From: Endotrypanum monterogeii
Taxonomy: Eukaryota; Euglenozoa; Kinetoplastea; Trypanosomatida; Trypanosomatidae
Assembly (NCBI GenBank): GCA_000333855.2
Contig: CM007346.1
Span: 177,715 to 241,714 of the forward strand
DNA: 64,000 nt
Direction of reading: 5' to 3'
Each line of letters begins with the position of its first letter. Positions within the stretch are counted from its first letter, which is position 1. Below are positions 18,966 to 30,278 of this stretch, one piece after another. The notes beneath the pieces are model-generated. The model was not told the origin of the DNA and made no database searches. It saw nothing but the letters and a program-made list of their open reading frames with translations. The translations under genes and the position numbers were made by a program.

Positions 18966-21900
18966 TCAATAGAGATACGAGAGCGTCACAGCATCCCTCA
19001 CAGCTGTCACCTTGCTGCAGTAGGGGCAGCACACCACAACAGTGGTGCCAGCAGCGGCAGTGGTTGTGTTTCGGTTTGCACGCCGTGCTGTGGTGCGCAA
19101 GTCGAGGTAGGTCTTATGGGAGACCACGTGTCCGCACTCGAGCAGTGTCGGCGGGTTTAGCAAGGAAGCCTGGGCCCTGTCAGGGGAGGCCAATAGATTC
19201 TTCGTCACCGGTGGAGCCTCGAGTGACAATGTAACAGCGCGCAGGGCTTGAGAGGCGTCGTTGGTAAGCGGCGGCGGCGCTGCTGCTGTCGCATTGGTGA
19301 CACGGCTGCCTGTATCATTTCTCTCTGACTCCTCATCACCGTGCCTGGCGAAGACAACGGGCTCCTCGTAAAGGGCTGCAACGGCACGTGTCATGATGCG
19401 CGCCACCCTTGCCGCATCCGGCACGGTCGACGGTTCACGGAGAAAAAAACTTGGGAACAGTGAGGACGCTGAAATTATGCGCAGGGGGTCTGCGGGTGCC
19501 GCATGCGGGAAGGGCAGCACCGGTGGTCGTGGGTGCTGTTGGTGCCCGTAATCGTGGGGCAGTTGATGCCGCTGTCGCGGAGACGATGGCAAATCTGTGC
19601 GCATACCGGGGGTGCTAAAGGAGAGAAGAGATCCAGACTGCGGCAGCATTTCGGAGCGGGTCGAAGGCGCTTGAGTTGGCCGCTGCTGAGTCATTCCAGT
19701 AGAGTCACTGCGCCGCTCAAAGCGGCTGCGCTGCACCCGAATGGTGTTGGGAACCTGACGATTCATGCCAGTGGGACTAGTAGCGGTCACCGCAGATACT
19801 ATCGTCGCATCTGCCGAGACTCGCGAGACACCCTGTGTTGGTGACGAGGACTGCGAGGTCTCTGGGACGGAGCAGACAATCTCCTGCGGTGGTAGCGTGA
19901 CGCAGGTGAGCAACGCACCACACACAAGCGGATCAAGGCAGCGACGGCGCGTTACAGGGCAGAAACACATTGTGGACTGAAAGACAGGCTGCCAACGGCA
20001 CTGCACCACCGACACACAAGCGTCATTGTAGGAGGGAAGCGTGTGTCGCGTGGTGAAGGTGGCTGCACGGGCATTGAAGTAATGTCGCGTCGACAGCTCT
20101 GACTGACTATAGGAAAGAAATTTTCCGATATTGAGCGCTTCGACAAGGGAGTCAGTGTGAAGCAGCTGCTCCACCGACCGAATAAGAGCCACATTTGACG
20201 CACCCCTCTCCAGTCGTGTGTCCATCTCCTCTAAGAGCGATGAGGTGTGGGGAACGTCGAGAGTCAACCCACTATGATGATTCGCAGCAGCTTGTGAAGA
20301 AGCGCGCTGGTGCCGAGGCGAACCTCCGCTTTCGGCCGTGGATCGCTGATCGGCGCTACGAGAGGGGCTGATGACATCCTCGCTGGTGGTGCTACCGCGG
20401 CGCCGATCCCCTCCAGTCAAATAGCGAACGAACCCTTCAATGATGGCGTGGCGTGTCTCACCTGAGCCCGACAGATTGATGATACGCCGAGCGGTGGCAC
20501 GCACAGGGCGCTGTAGCGAGCCGCCACTGTCGGTGTCGCCACGCCGGCGCTGCTCGGTTGCTTGATCCGCCTCGTTCTCACCACCACTAGCACCTCTGCT
20601 GCCGCCGCGCAGAGAGGACCGGTGCTCCGCGTCTCGCAGGCCCCGCCGTGCACCTGCCGCGCTGCGTGACACAGCAGTTGATAGTGCACCTGGTGGAAGG
20701 GTGAATCTCTCGAAACCCTCGTCATCGTCCACACTTGGGGCGTGTGGTGAGGGATCCTTGCCGGAAGGGGCGGAATTGACCTGATCCTCCCGCCGTGCAC
20801 GGGCGCGAGCAACAACATCGCTGAGCTGCACCTCCTGAAACACACCATGCAGCAGGTGACGTCCCTCCAACTGGTCAAACGAGTTCAGCAGGTGACAACT
20901 CACGGGCGTAACGTATTTTTCGAGGCCATTATCCAGCGGCACAGCCATGCCCAAGACGCCCATGCCCTGAGCAACCGATGCGGCACGACCTCGTCGGCGC
21001 ACGTAGGATATGAGCGTCTCATCGGTTCCGCCGTGCCAAACGGGTGCCAGCGGGAAGGTGGTATTGCCAATGGCTCCAATATCGGCATCACCGGACGCAC
21101 TCGATAGACAACTACAGCGGCTCTGCAGCGCCGCCTCTGCCACCACAAGGGCATAAAGCTCATACATGGCGTTCAGCTTCCGAGCCTCCTCTAGGAGCAT
21201 TGTTGTGAGAGACTCCAAATATACCCAGACAGGAAGCGGCAGTGTGGAGAGTGTCGCAGGATACAACGTGTGTGCTAGCGGCAATGCGCCCACCATACCA
21301 GCATCTGCAACACGCCCGTCACTGGGTGGCACCTCTTGTTGGAGTGATCCATTGCCAATACCAAGTTCACAAGCTGCCCCTCGCTGCCATGCGAGGAGGT
21401 AGGGCGCCACGGACACGATGTAGCGAGCGAGACGCTCCTCATTGTCAAGAGTCTCATCAGCGCTTTTGTGGTTGGCATCGACAGCTCCGCTCGCTGTGGT
21501 TGACGTCGCGCTTCCCAACATCGGAGTGTAGCCGAGTGCACTCATCGGGTGAAGCACCGATAGCATCAGCGGCGCCAAAGCAGTGCCATGGTCGCTCGAC
21601 GTCGAACCGTTGCCACAGCCAGGCGGGGGAAGCGGGTCGGAGATGGAGGAGAGAGAGTGCGCACGAGAGGCACTGAATGCCGATGGGATGCCGTCATCGC
21701 ACAACATGCTTGCCTCCTGCGCGTAGCGGGTCTTTATCCGTCGGTGCTGCTGCAGCGAAACCAGAAGGCGTGCGGCAGCTGCAAACGAGCCCGAGGTCGA
21801 GCTCGTCAGTGGTGCGGATGTGTTGTGCACCAGCTTGGATAACTCCTGGAGTGTACGAACTATAATTAGATCACTTTGCAGCAGCGCGCAAAGTGCCCGC

Positions 21901-24900
21901 AGGTGCTCTGCAACCGCCTTGTAATCCACCACAGGTGTCACCTTGCCTCTGCGGATGTTCGGTAGCCATCGTCCTGGTGTCGCTGCATCGTCAGGGGCCA
22001 ACGCACCAGCAGCCAAGGTGCTTGGCAAGTAACCTCTCATCAGCGACGGTGGAGGATCGACACGCACGCGCACACAGCGCCGGCGGAGAAGCGCCTCTTG
22101 ACGCTGCAAGAGTGTCTGCTGCCGCTGGCGTTGCGTCGCCTGAGTACAGCCATGCTGCTCAGCAGACGGTTCTGCAGCAGTTGGGAGAATGCGTCCATGT
22201 CGCAGAAAATTGTACACTTCAGTGTTCTGTGAGGACTTTGTGGTTGGAGGTGCTTCCAAGGAAGCGCTAACTCGAGGAGGCACTGCATTCACGACGATCG
22301 ACGGGGCGGTTGCGGCGCTGGCAAAATGGCTACCAGAGGACCCCCCTGATACATCGAAGCCGCCCAGCCACACATTCGCAAGAAGAGTTGCGGCACGCAG
22401 GCCACCGCTTTCTTGGCCTGGCGTAGATGCATTACACTGCTCCTCTTCCAGACACGGCCTGGCGGACGGTGACACCTCCCGAAAGGGGGAAAACGTTACA
22501 CTGCTACTCGCGCTGGAATGCGAAGAGGGCCCCGTGTGTGCAACTGACTGATGCGGCGATAACATGGGCGAAATCGGAGAGGTCTGCACCTGATCAGCTG
22601 CAGATGTGTTGGTAGATCTCACTCTGACCAGCCCATCGCCGTGTCGCTGGAGATGATCAGAGCCCCCCTCCTCCCCCTCAGGTAAAAGAAGCTGCTCGGC
22701 ATAGTTGAAGCAGTTGCCTGTGTTCACCGCCGTGCTCGTGTAAGAATATGGGCGGTGAAGAGAAGAAGCGGTGGAGGAAGAGGACCCCCTCCCCCTGGCC
22801 GACGCATACTCCTGAGTGAGGAGCGTGTTCGGGGTCGGCGACTTGGGTCTAACACTTTTTTTTGCGTCTTTTTGTCGATCTTCTTCAGCAGAGACTGCAC
22901 AGTGTGCATCGTCAGCAACGGCGACCGCCATGTCATCAAGGAGGGAACAGAAGTCTTCAATCTGAGCAAACCATGTCGAAGTCATCGGCAAACGCGAGGA
23001 AAGCTGCGCACAAATCTGTGGCAGCTGAAAGCTGCTCTTGTCCACGTCGACGGGAAGCCCCTGAAGTGTTCCCGCGACTGGGGTGGTGGTGGTCGATGTG
23101 CCTCTGCAGGCGCCGCTGTATGGGCCATGTCGCACTAGTGCCCGCACCTCTTGTAGTACCGTGGAAAAATCAGCCTCGGCGTCGCTGGCAAAACAGGCGT
23201 TACCACTGCAGGTAGGATCAGCGCTCAACCGCTTTGCTTCATCTTTCACGGGGACGGCAGCGCCAGCAGCTGCGGCAACCCCCGTGGCAGCCTCTCCCCT
23301 GTGCGGAACCGCATCTGTACTATCCTCTTCACACCAGGAGAGCTCAGCCACCATGTGAGGAGGAAGGGCAATACCATCGGCACGAAGCTGTCCCAGCACA
23401 AGTGCATCGACAGACTCCTGCAGCGTCGGCCGGCCTCGGCGGCGTGACCGCTGTTGGATCTCTGCATTCATAGCATCTGTTTTCGTGCTGCAGGTGCGAC
23501 GACGGGTTGTGTGACGAATGGGCGTGGTCTGAAGAGGCCCGTGGCTACGGTGACGCTTGGCACTTCCTGAAGTCATTGACCTAGAAGCTCGACGGTCGCC
23601 GACCGGCGAAGCGGAAAACTGTCGCTGCTGCTCCTCCTCGTCGAAGTGCAAGTCGCAGTCACCACCGCTTCCATAGCTAAGACTGTTGCTGTGGTCTCTA
23701 CTGGGCACAGAACTAGACGTTGGGCTGCCGCGCAAGCGAAAAGGTGGCAGCTGCAGCGTTGATAATTCATACGGCGACTCCTCAGTCAGCCGTCGCAGGA
23801 ATTCGTCTGTATCGCTGCGCCGATGGGTCATGTCACCACTGAGCCCGAGGCGCATCGGTGGGGTACCGGAGCCTTCCACCTTGAAGCCCGTGCTGTCACC
23901 ACGGCCGCTGTCGCTCAAATCATCTCGCCGCGGTGGACGGCTGCCGTTCAGGTCCTGACGTGGGGGTGCCCGCCGCTGTTCACGCGGTCTGGGTGGCCAC
24001 TCTACACAGTGACTAAGGTACTTCTTGACGCTTTCCATGCACGCAGCGTGAGGGAGATGCGCTGCAGGAAGCTGCAGCTCTGGTCGGTCAACATGTGAAA
24101 ATGCTATCGGCGGAGATGCCTGGGCTATGGCCGGAGACACAGCATGGCTGGGGGATGCCGTCGCATTGAGAGGAGGAGTTGGCGTGCTCAGAGCAGACTT
24201 TGCGGACGCACCAGCCTTCCCTGCAGACTGAGTAGCGGAACCAGCAGCAGAACCCGGGCCAAGACCACCAGAGTCGCCGCCGACGTTACGCCTGGAGGAG
24301 GACCCGACCGGCAGTAGCTGTGGAGTCGTGGCTGGGGTGACGATGATTGAGCGCTCGGCCAGTGGCAAAGAGGTGTGACCAAGGTCCCTTGGTGAACTGT
24401 CGCTAGGCGAGCCTTGAAGTGCCGAAGCAGTGCCGCTTGTGTTGCCCCCTGGTGGTGCAGACGTAGTAGACGCTACTATCTGTGGTGTGCGCAATATCAT
24501 GCAAGGAGAGGAAGACGGTGAGCCTGCGCGGCCCGCCGTGCCGGCCCAGCATGTCTTGGTAGACATACTCGGATAGCGCTCAGAAAATGTGTTCAGCTCT
24601 TGTGTGAGGGCAAAGACGCCACATCGCAGAGCAGTCAAGTGCTGACTCACCTCGGCATCACACTGCGCGGCCGCTACGGCGAGAGCATTCAGCGTCGAGA
24701 GTACATCTGGACCAGTGGGATGAGACCCTGATGATGTTGCCTCCTCGCAACTGTCCCCACCAGAGATGTGTTCTGGGTTGAGGTCTGACGCGGGCGGCTC
24801 CACTTTGACGGAGAGAGACTCCCCGCTGGTGCGAAATAAAACCTCCAAGCGGACCAATGCGTTCATGAGGGCCAACAACGAGACGTCCGCATCGCTCGAA

Positions 24901-25010
24901 AGAAGTGGAACAACACTGGTAAGTCGTGCCGCACCAACACAGGTCCCACTTGCAGAAGGTGGCGCAGGGTATGCAGCAGCAGCGCTGCCGTTGTGCGTCG
25001 AGTCCACCAT
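18966..25010 (-). CDS. Large protein with C-terminal split RMD5/GID2-like RING
   Basis: 2014 aa, mostly low complexity (Ser, Ala, Gly, Pro, Arg), with only a few ordered helical stretches, for example about 1060-1110 and 1290-1330. The last 340 residues carry a pattern like the degenerate RING of RMD5/GID2/MAEA proteins. MCFCPVTRRRCLDP lies at about 1680 (compare the F-x-CPV-S/T motif), then a disordered insertion of about 260 residues, then LLECGHVVSHKTYL at about 1960 and VVCCPYCSKVTAV at about 1993, close to the C-terminus as in that family. RMD5 and MAEA are catalytic RING subunits of the CTLH/GID ubiquitin ligase. LisH/CTLH motifs were not recognised, so membership of that complex is inference. 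The ATG at 25010 lies just after an AG at 25029-25030; a longer frame from 25037 would begin with TTG and was not used. Confidence 0.7.
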   Translation of the reverse strand: MVDSTHNGSAAAAYPAPPSASGTCVGAARLTSVVPLLSSDADVSLLALMNALVRLEVLFRTSGESLSVKVEPPASDLNPEHISGGDSCEEATSSGSHPTGPDVLSTLNALAVAAAQCDAEVSQHLTALRCGVFALTQELNTFSERYPSMSTKTCWAGTAGRAGSPSSSPCMILRTPQIVASTTSAPPGGNTSGTASALQGSPSDSSPRDLGHTSLPLAERSIIVTPATTPQLLPVGSSSRRNVGGDSGGLGPGSAAGSATQSAGKAGASAKSALSTPTPPLNATASPSHAVSPAIAQASPPIAFSHVDRPELQLPAAHLPHAACMESVKKYLSHCVEWPPRPREQRRAPPRQDLNGSRPPRRDDLSDSGRGDSTGFKVEGSGTPPMRLGLSGDMTHRRSDTDEFLRRLTEESPYELSTLQLPPFRLRGSPTSSSVPSRDHSNSLSYGSGGDCDLHFDEEEQQRQFSASPVGDRRASRSMTSGSAKRHRSHGPLQTTPIRHTTRRRTCSTKTDAMNAEIQQRSRRRGRPTLQESVDALVLGQLRADGIALPPHMVAELSWCEEDSTDAVPHRGEAATGVAAAAGAAVPVKDEAKRLSADPTCSGNACFASDAEADFSTVLQEVRALVRHGPYSGACRGTSTTTTPVAGTLQGLPVDVDKSSFQLPQICAQLSSRLPMTSTWFAQIEDFCSLLDDMAVAVADDAHCAVSAEEDRQKDAKKSVRPKSPTPNTLLTQEYASARGRGSSSSTASSLHRPYSYTSTAVNTGNCFNYAEQLLLPEGEEGGSDHLQRHGDGLVRVRSTNTSAADQVQTSPISPMLSPHQSVAHTGPSSHSSASSSVTFSPFREVSPSARPCLEEEQCNASTPGQESGGLRAATLLANVWLGGFDVSGGSSGSHFASAATAPSIVVNAVPPRVSASLEAPPTTKSSQNTEVYNFLRHGRILPTAAEPSAEQHGCTQATQRQRQQTLLQRQEALLRRRCVRVRVDPPPSLMRGYLPSTLAAGALAPDDAATPGRWLPNIRRGKVTPVVDYKAVAEHLRALCALLQSDLIIVRTLQELSKLVHNTSAPLTSSTSGSFAAAARLLVSLQQHRRIKTRYAQEASMLCDDGIPSAFSASRAHSLSSISDPLPPPGCGNGSTSSDHGTALAPLMLSVLHPMSALGYTPMLGSATSTTASGAVDANHKSADETLDNEERLARYIVSVAPYLLAWQRGAACELGIGNGSLQQEVPPSDGRVADAGMVGALPLAHTLYPATLSTLPLPVWVYLESLTTMLLEEARKLNAMYELYALVVAEAALQSRCSCLSSASGDADIGAIGNTTFPLAPVWHGGTDETLISYVRRRGRAASVAQGMGVLGMAVPLDNGLEKYVTPVSCHLLNSFDQLEGRHLLHGVFQEVQLSDVVARARARREDQVNSAPSGKDPSPHAPSVDDDEGFERFTLPPGALSTAVSRSAAGARRGLRDAEHRSSLRGGSRGASGGENEADQATEQRRRGDTDSGGSLQRPVRATARRIINLSGSGETRHAIIEGFVRYLTGGDRRRGSTTSEDVISPSRSADQRSTAESGGSPRHQRASSQAAANHHSGLTLDVPHTSSLLEEMDTRLERGASNVALIRSVEQLLHTDSLVEALNIGKFLSYSQSELSTRHYFNARAATFTTRHTLPSYNDACVSVVQCRWQPVFQSTMCFCPVTRRRCLDPLVCGALLTCVTLPPQEIVCSVPETSQSSSPTQGVSRVSADATIVSAVTATSPTGMNRQVPNTIRVQRSRFERRSDSTGMTQQRPTQAPSTRSEMLPQSGSLLSFSTPGMRTDLPSSPRQRHQLPHDYGHQQHPRPPVLPFPHAAPADPLRIISASSLFPSFFLREPSTVPDAARVARIMTRAVAALYEEPVVFARHGDEESERNDTGSRVTNATAAAPPPLTNDASQALRAVTLSLEAPPVTKNLLASPDRAQASLLNPPTLLECGHVVSHKTYLDLRTTARRANRNTTTAAAGTTVVVCCPYCSKVTAVRDAVTLSYLY

Positions 25011-28000
25011 GGGGCAGTACGTAAAGATCTCGTGCAATGATGAGAATCACAAGCACAAAAGGGCGTTGAGGGGAAAAAAAGGGGGGAAGGAGCAGAGGCA
25101 AAAACAAGGGATGCGACTAGGGAGGGATTGTGCGGCAGGAGGAGGTAGTGGTGAAGGGCGCGAGCCACGAGATGAAGTCGCAATTAGCGTCAACAGGTGA
25201 AAAGATGAAGATGCAGAAACAAAAAGATACCTTTATTCAAAGGTATGGATCCGAACAGCTGCAATGCGAAACCGATATTTGTGAGAGCGTGTTGAGGAGG
25301 GAGGGGGGAGAGGGGGAGAGGAGTTATGTGGGCGTAGAGGTGCCCAGGACACAGGAACAAGAAGACAGAACAAAAGAAAAAACAAGAGCTTCCCGTGTGT
25401 AGCAAAATCGATGATTGATGATGAATGCCGCCCCCCTCCCTCTGCTCCTTTCTTCAAAGACACCAGCAAGGTAGCAATGCACAACTGCCACGTGTGGGTG
25501 GCTTACACACGAACACACGGAACACCCCTTTTTTTTTTTAGCGCAACAAATAAATAAAACGAGTCCGCAATAGGGAAATCACAAGAAAACAGTGCACCCA
25601 AAGTGCAGCACCAAACAAAAAAAAAAGTGTGAAACAGACGCGCAAGCAAGCTGATACGAGGAGGGCACGCCCGAAATATGAAGGGAAAAGGATAAGAGAA
25701 ACTTCGAGAAAAAAAGGTGATCGTGTGATGGGTGTTATTTTTTTTTTCTCAAGGGATAAAAAGACACACGAAGATGCGTACGCACACGAATGTTAGGGGG
25801 AAAAGATCAGCGAATCTCGGAAAGCAATGTGAAAAAAAACCTTTGGCAGAGTACAGCCACGAAAAATAGCCTACGAGGTAGATAAGTCAAAATATCAACA
25901 GCTGGCGTCTCTCCCTAATCAAAGCACGAGCGGCGAGACGATATGCAGAAGTGTGTGTGTGTGTGCGTGTGTGAGTGTTTTTTTAGCAACGGAGAGGAGG
26001 AGAAAAGCTTTGGGGTGCGAAAATTTCTGAATGAGATACTCATACATCAGACGAAGGTGTACAGAGGTGCAGAAAAAGTAAGGTGAGAAGGGTATACAAA
26101 AAAAAAGGGGGGACAACGTGTAGATTCACACGAGGGAAGGGGGAGAGGACGAGGCGAACACGGTTGAGGGCAGAGAAATAGGGAGTCACGAATAGAGTTT
26201 AAGCAGGGTGCTAAAATTCCGAACGATACTCAAAAATTATATACCTCAAATATGAATCTTGGAGAAACGCCCGACAGACAAACAGACAGAAACACGCAAT
26301 ACAAACACACACTCACACCACTACAAAAAAAAAAAGTGAGGCTATAAGCAGCAGCAATAATATATGAACAAAAAAAACGGATGCGCACCTCCCTGTGAAG
26401 AGAATGAGGTCGATGTAAAGATGAGCCCACAGATACACCAACCCAGCTGAACTGTGAGGAGGAGAGAGGAAAGCAGTGAATCTCAAAAAAAAAAAAATTG
26501 TACTACGAGAGAGGGAAAAAAAGGGGGACGGCTTTGAGATGGAAAAAAAAAGAAACAGAACGAGATGCAACACTGAAACGATCAACGTCGACGACTATGG
26601 CCTCTCCTTCATCTTTTTTTTGTAGGTATACAATCGAAATAAAAGCAGGAAAGAAAAAAAAAAAAAATAATATATATAAGGGGTACAAAAACAGACCAAC
26701 TGTAGCTGTACTTTTCCGTGTCGCCTGTTTCAGTTTTTTTTTCTTTTTTTTTTTTTTTTTTGGGGGGGGGGGGTAATGAAAAAGTGAAAATGGAATCTAG
26801 CGTGTCAATCAGGTAAAAATGCCAGGCATGTGCTCTCCCCTTCTAGCAGATACCGCGTAAGACGAAAGCAAGATAGGCTGCTTGTGGGTGTGTGTATGCG
26901 TGTGTGTTTGTGGGAGAGTGGAGGAAAGAAGAGATGGGAAAAGCCCACGTTGTGAACTGGCGCTATGTATAAGGAGAAAAGTAGGAAGGAATGATACATG
27001 CGATGCAGCGGGGCAAGAAATGTGCCATGTGAGAAAAAAAAAATCGCACAGATATCAGAGCGGGGAAGAAGAGGAGAGGATACATTGATTAAGAAAACAA
27101 ATGCCAAGGTGTAAGGTCCGGATACGCAATGCCACCCTTTCTGCATGGGACGGAGGTACGTTCATGTCAATTTTCCCCACTCCTTCTCCATACATTTCTT
27201 GGAGACTGTTCATCGACGCATGCGCCTTGAAAAGGAATGCGAAGGAAGATGAGAAGGGGAAACGGTGACGCAACGCACTCACCAAGAGGCGGAATAAAAT
27301 GTACACGCATGCACAATCCTTTTGAGGGGGAGATCTTTTTATATACAGAAACCGTGAAATGTCTGATATGCAAGTGATAGGCAGTCCCCCTCCCACACAC
27401 ACACACACACCTGATACATTATTCTTTTTAACGTTTGCGTGATTTTTGTTGTTGAATGTTTTCTTTTCTGGACGATCCACCTGCTGCTGCTGCACGAGCC
27501 CTGTCATGCTTTGCACCGGCCCCACCACCACCACCACCACACAGAGAAGCATATACACACACAAAAAAAAAAAAGACGCACGCATAAACACTTGAGTCGC
27601 CCTTAGCCTTCTACCGTGGGGTAGAAACGGTCCACTGAAACACAAATGTGTACGGAACGCTGAAAAGGGGGAGTGTGGGGGGAGAGATGATGGGGAGTAG
27701 GTGGAGATATATATATATATATATATATATAGATGATATTGTGTACGATAGCACCGACAACAATGATGTGTCGGACGAGAAGTACCGTCCATAACAGAGT
27801 GAGCTGCCTCAGAAATCATTAGTAGAGAAATAGCGGAACGAAAATGATCTCGTAGTGAAATAAGAATACAGATGGTAATGTCAAAAAAAAAAAAAAAGAA
27901 TTCCGAAAGCACATCAATTCACTGAGAAGAACCACGACGACAGGGTCTAACAGTACACAAAAAGGGGGAGAGATGAAGACAAGCTACGCACTAATCCCAA

Positions 28001-28523
28001 TTAAGCTAAGGAATAAAAGTGGAGAAAGCGAGGGAGGGGATGGGGATGGAGGGTAAAGAAAAAAAAAATAAGGGGGAAAATAGGTGGAAGTGGACGGAAA
28101 AAGGCACATCCATTCCGCCACCCCCCTCCTCCTCTCAAATGAAAACTTTGTAAAAGAAAAATAATAATAATAATAATAACAGTAGAAATGAAGGCGTGTG
28201 CGACTGTGTATCGAACGTAAAGAATGACAAGGCACACCGATCGTGTGTATTTTTTTTTCAGTGGGTGAACTAATCTCGGACTCAAGTGCACGTGCTCTAA
28301 AACATAAGAAGAAACAAAACAAAACATGAAAGAAGAGCGGAGAAGACCTGCACATGCAACACTGCGTACTGCGTATAGCTCCTCAGTTTCCCACAGTAGT
28401 TATCCCTCCATTTTTTAGCCTTTGAACATTGGGTCCCGCCTTTCTTCCACCTTTATAGGGATATGACGATATGCAAAAACTCTCACAAGTTTTCTGTGAA
28501 TGCATCTGCGCGAGGGAAAGAAA

Positions 28524-28555
28524 GGAGGAGGAGGAGGAGGAGGAGGAGGAGGAGG
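28524..28555. repeat. (GGA)n microsatellite
   Basis: About ten GGA/GAG triplets in a row in non-coding sequence. Confidence 0.95.
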
Positions 28556-28829
28556 TGGGAGAGTTCGCCGGTTCACAGACGTTGCGCAACGCAATACAAC
28601 ACTCACGTACACCCGCGCACCTCAATCGACAAAAAAGGAAAAACAGAAATGAAAAACAAAATACACATATACTTGATATATATATATATATATATATGCC
28701 TGTAAGAAATGGGGAATGGGAAGAGGGAGGAGAAAGGGATGAAGAAAGCGAGAGGGGTGACTCAACTGCAGAACTCATTCGTGTATACCTCAGATCCACT
28801 CGAACCTTCTCTCTCTTTTTGTTGTTGTT

Positions 28830-29465
28830 CATTCATGTGTGTTCATGTTGTTTCTCTGCTTGTGCGTCCCTTTGGATCTTCATTCTGCCCCGATACAAAA
28901 CGAAAAAAAAAAAGTGAAACGCGCTTCACATGTAAGCTACACCTGCCAACGCGCGCACACACAGTCCTGGCCGCAGGCTCAGCACACGGTGACGGGCAGC
29001 AGCAGACAAGCCGCACCTGTGCCCACGCAGTCCTCTCAGCGCGGGCCTCAGCACAATGCCTACACCCACACCTCTCCTCAGAACGTCGGCACGCGGCCGC
29101 TCCCATCACACGCGTTGCCACGCGGCATACACACCAGTGCCGTTCGTGCATACCGCAAGTGCGCAGTCATCATCAGGCGGAATGTGTGCAATTCCCCTTG
29201 ATAAGCGACCGACCATATACACGATGCAGTCCTACCCGCTGCAACGGGTCCTTCCGACACAACGCCAGACAGTCCCCAACATCCGAAGCGATACATCGCC
29301 CCAACTCCCATGCAGCGTACGGACGTGGCACTGGGTCACCAGCAGACGTGAATCGGTGTTGAAAGAACGAAGCGTAATTTTTTTTAAAACGTAGTGGTGG
29401 TGGCGGTGGCTGCTTGGTCTCCATCTTTTTTTTTTCTTGGCGGGTACTCAAACCCCTTCGATAAC
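28830..29465. repeat. 636-bp dispersed repeat, copy A
   Basis: Almost the same sequence occurs at 41534-42169 in the same orientation, with only scattered substitutions and one 2-base indel seen by eye. It is GC-rich in the middle with a poly-A tract near the left end and a poly-T tract near the right. It lies about 0.8 kb downstream of the stop of the RCC1 gene at 30279. Size and 3'UTR position fit a SIDER-type degenerate retroposon, but I cannot confirm the family signature. Confidence 0.9.
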
Positions 29466-30149
29466 CCCCCGCTTTTTCGACTTAACCGCCACGACAAGGT
29501 AGAAGCGAAAGCCACGTAACATAAAAGATGGTACATAAAAAGGGGGAGGAGAGGGGAGGGGAGGGGAGAAGAGGGACACACGGCCTGCATGATGTTCAAC
29601 ACATCTGTGGAGTTTCCTCGGTGGTGGCAACAGCAGCAATGAGGAAGTAAGATAAATATGCGCGAAAGCCTTTTCGGGTAACATTTGATAAGAAAGCAAA
29701 TGACATGCAGTAACGGCATGGACAAAGGATAACGGGGGTGGCTAAATGGGGGGGGGAGGGAAGGCGCAGACGTACACAGAGAAGGTGAGACGGAGAGGAG
29801 GAAATAAATATAAAACGGGATATGAGACCTCAACAACTATTTATATATATATATATATATCGCCAATGTGCATGAGGAAGGCAGAAAATGAAAATCCACA
29901 ACGAATCGAGCAATTGAGCACAGAAGGGACTAAAATGTTCAGCAGTGTGCACACCCTTAACCGCAGATTCCAGGAAAAGTAAAGCACGAGCATGGTGTAT
30001 GGGAAAAATGAGCGTGGACAGGAAATGTGTGTGTGTGGGGGGTGGGGGTGGGGTGGGGGATCAAAACCAAAAGGGGCAACACAACAGTTGCCCCGCCCCT
30101 CATCTGCTACACGCAGCATCGCCCACATTTTCAGAGTTTCACTTAATAC

Positions 30150-30150
<1 letters not shown>

Positions 30151-30183
<33 letters not shown>
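30151..30183. repeat. (TA)16 microsatellite
   Basis: Uninterrupted TA run about 100 bases after the stop of the 843-aa RCC1 gene. Confidence 0.95.
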
Positions 30184-30185
<2 letters not shown>

Positions 30186-30278
30186 CCCCCCCCCTCGTAT
30201 TCCCCTCGCCTTCCTACAAAATACTTTGCCGAAGAGGATGTATTCGGCTTTGTACTACCCACCCCACCCTCACTCCTC

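Larger units (their letters stand above)
25011..30278. other. 5.3-kb gene-free stretch
   Basis: No convincing gene. The longest open frame (27055-27912, minus) is made of poly-Phe, Tyr-Ile and poly-Val runs from simple repeats. Notable content: poly-T/poly-G block 26734-26773, (TA)n near 27710-27731 and 28677-28696, (GGA)n at 28524-28555, the 636-bp dispersed repeat at 28830-29465, and (TA)16 at 30151-30183. Most should be the 3'UTR/spacer of the 843-aa RCC1 gene. Confidence 0.5.

Noticed and set aside
27055..27912. 285-codon open frame on the minus strand
   Set aside because: Composed of poly-Phe, Tyr-Ile, poly-Val and Cys-Val runs from homopolymers, TA, CA and CAC repeats; no domain and no coding-like composition.
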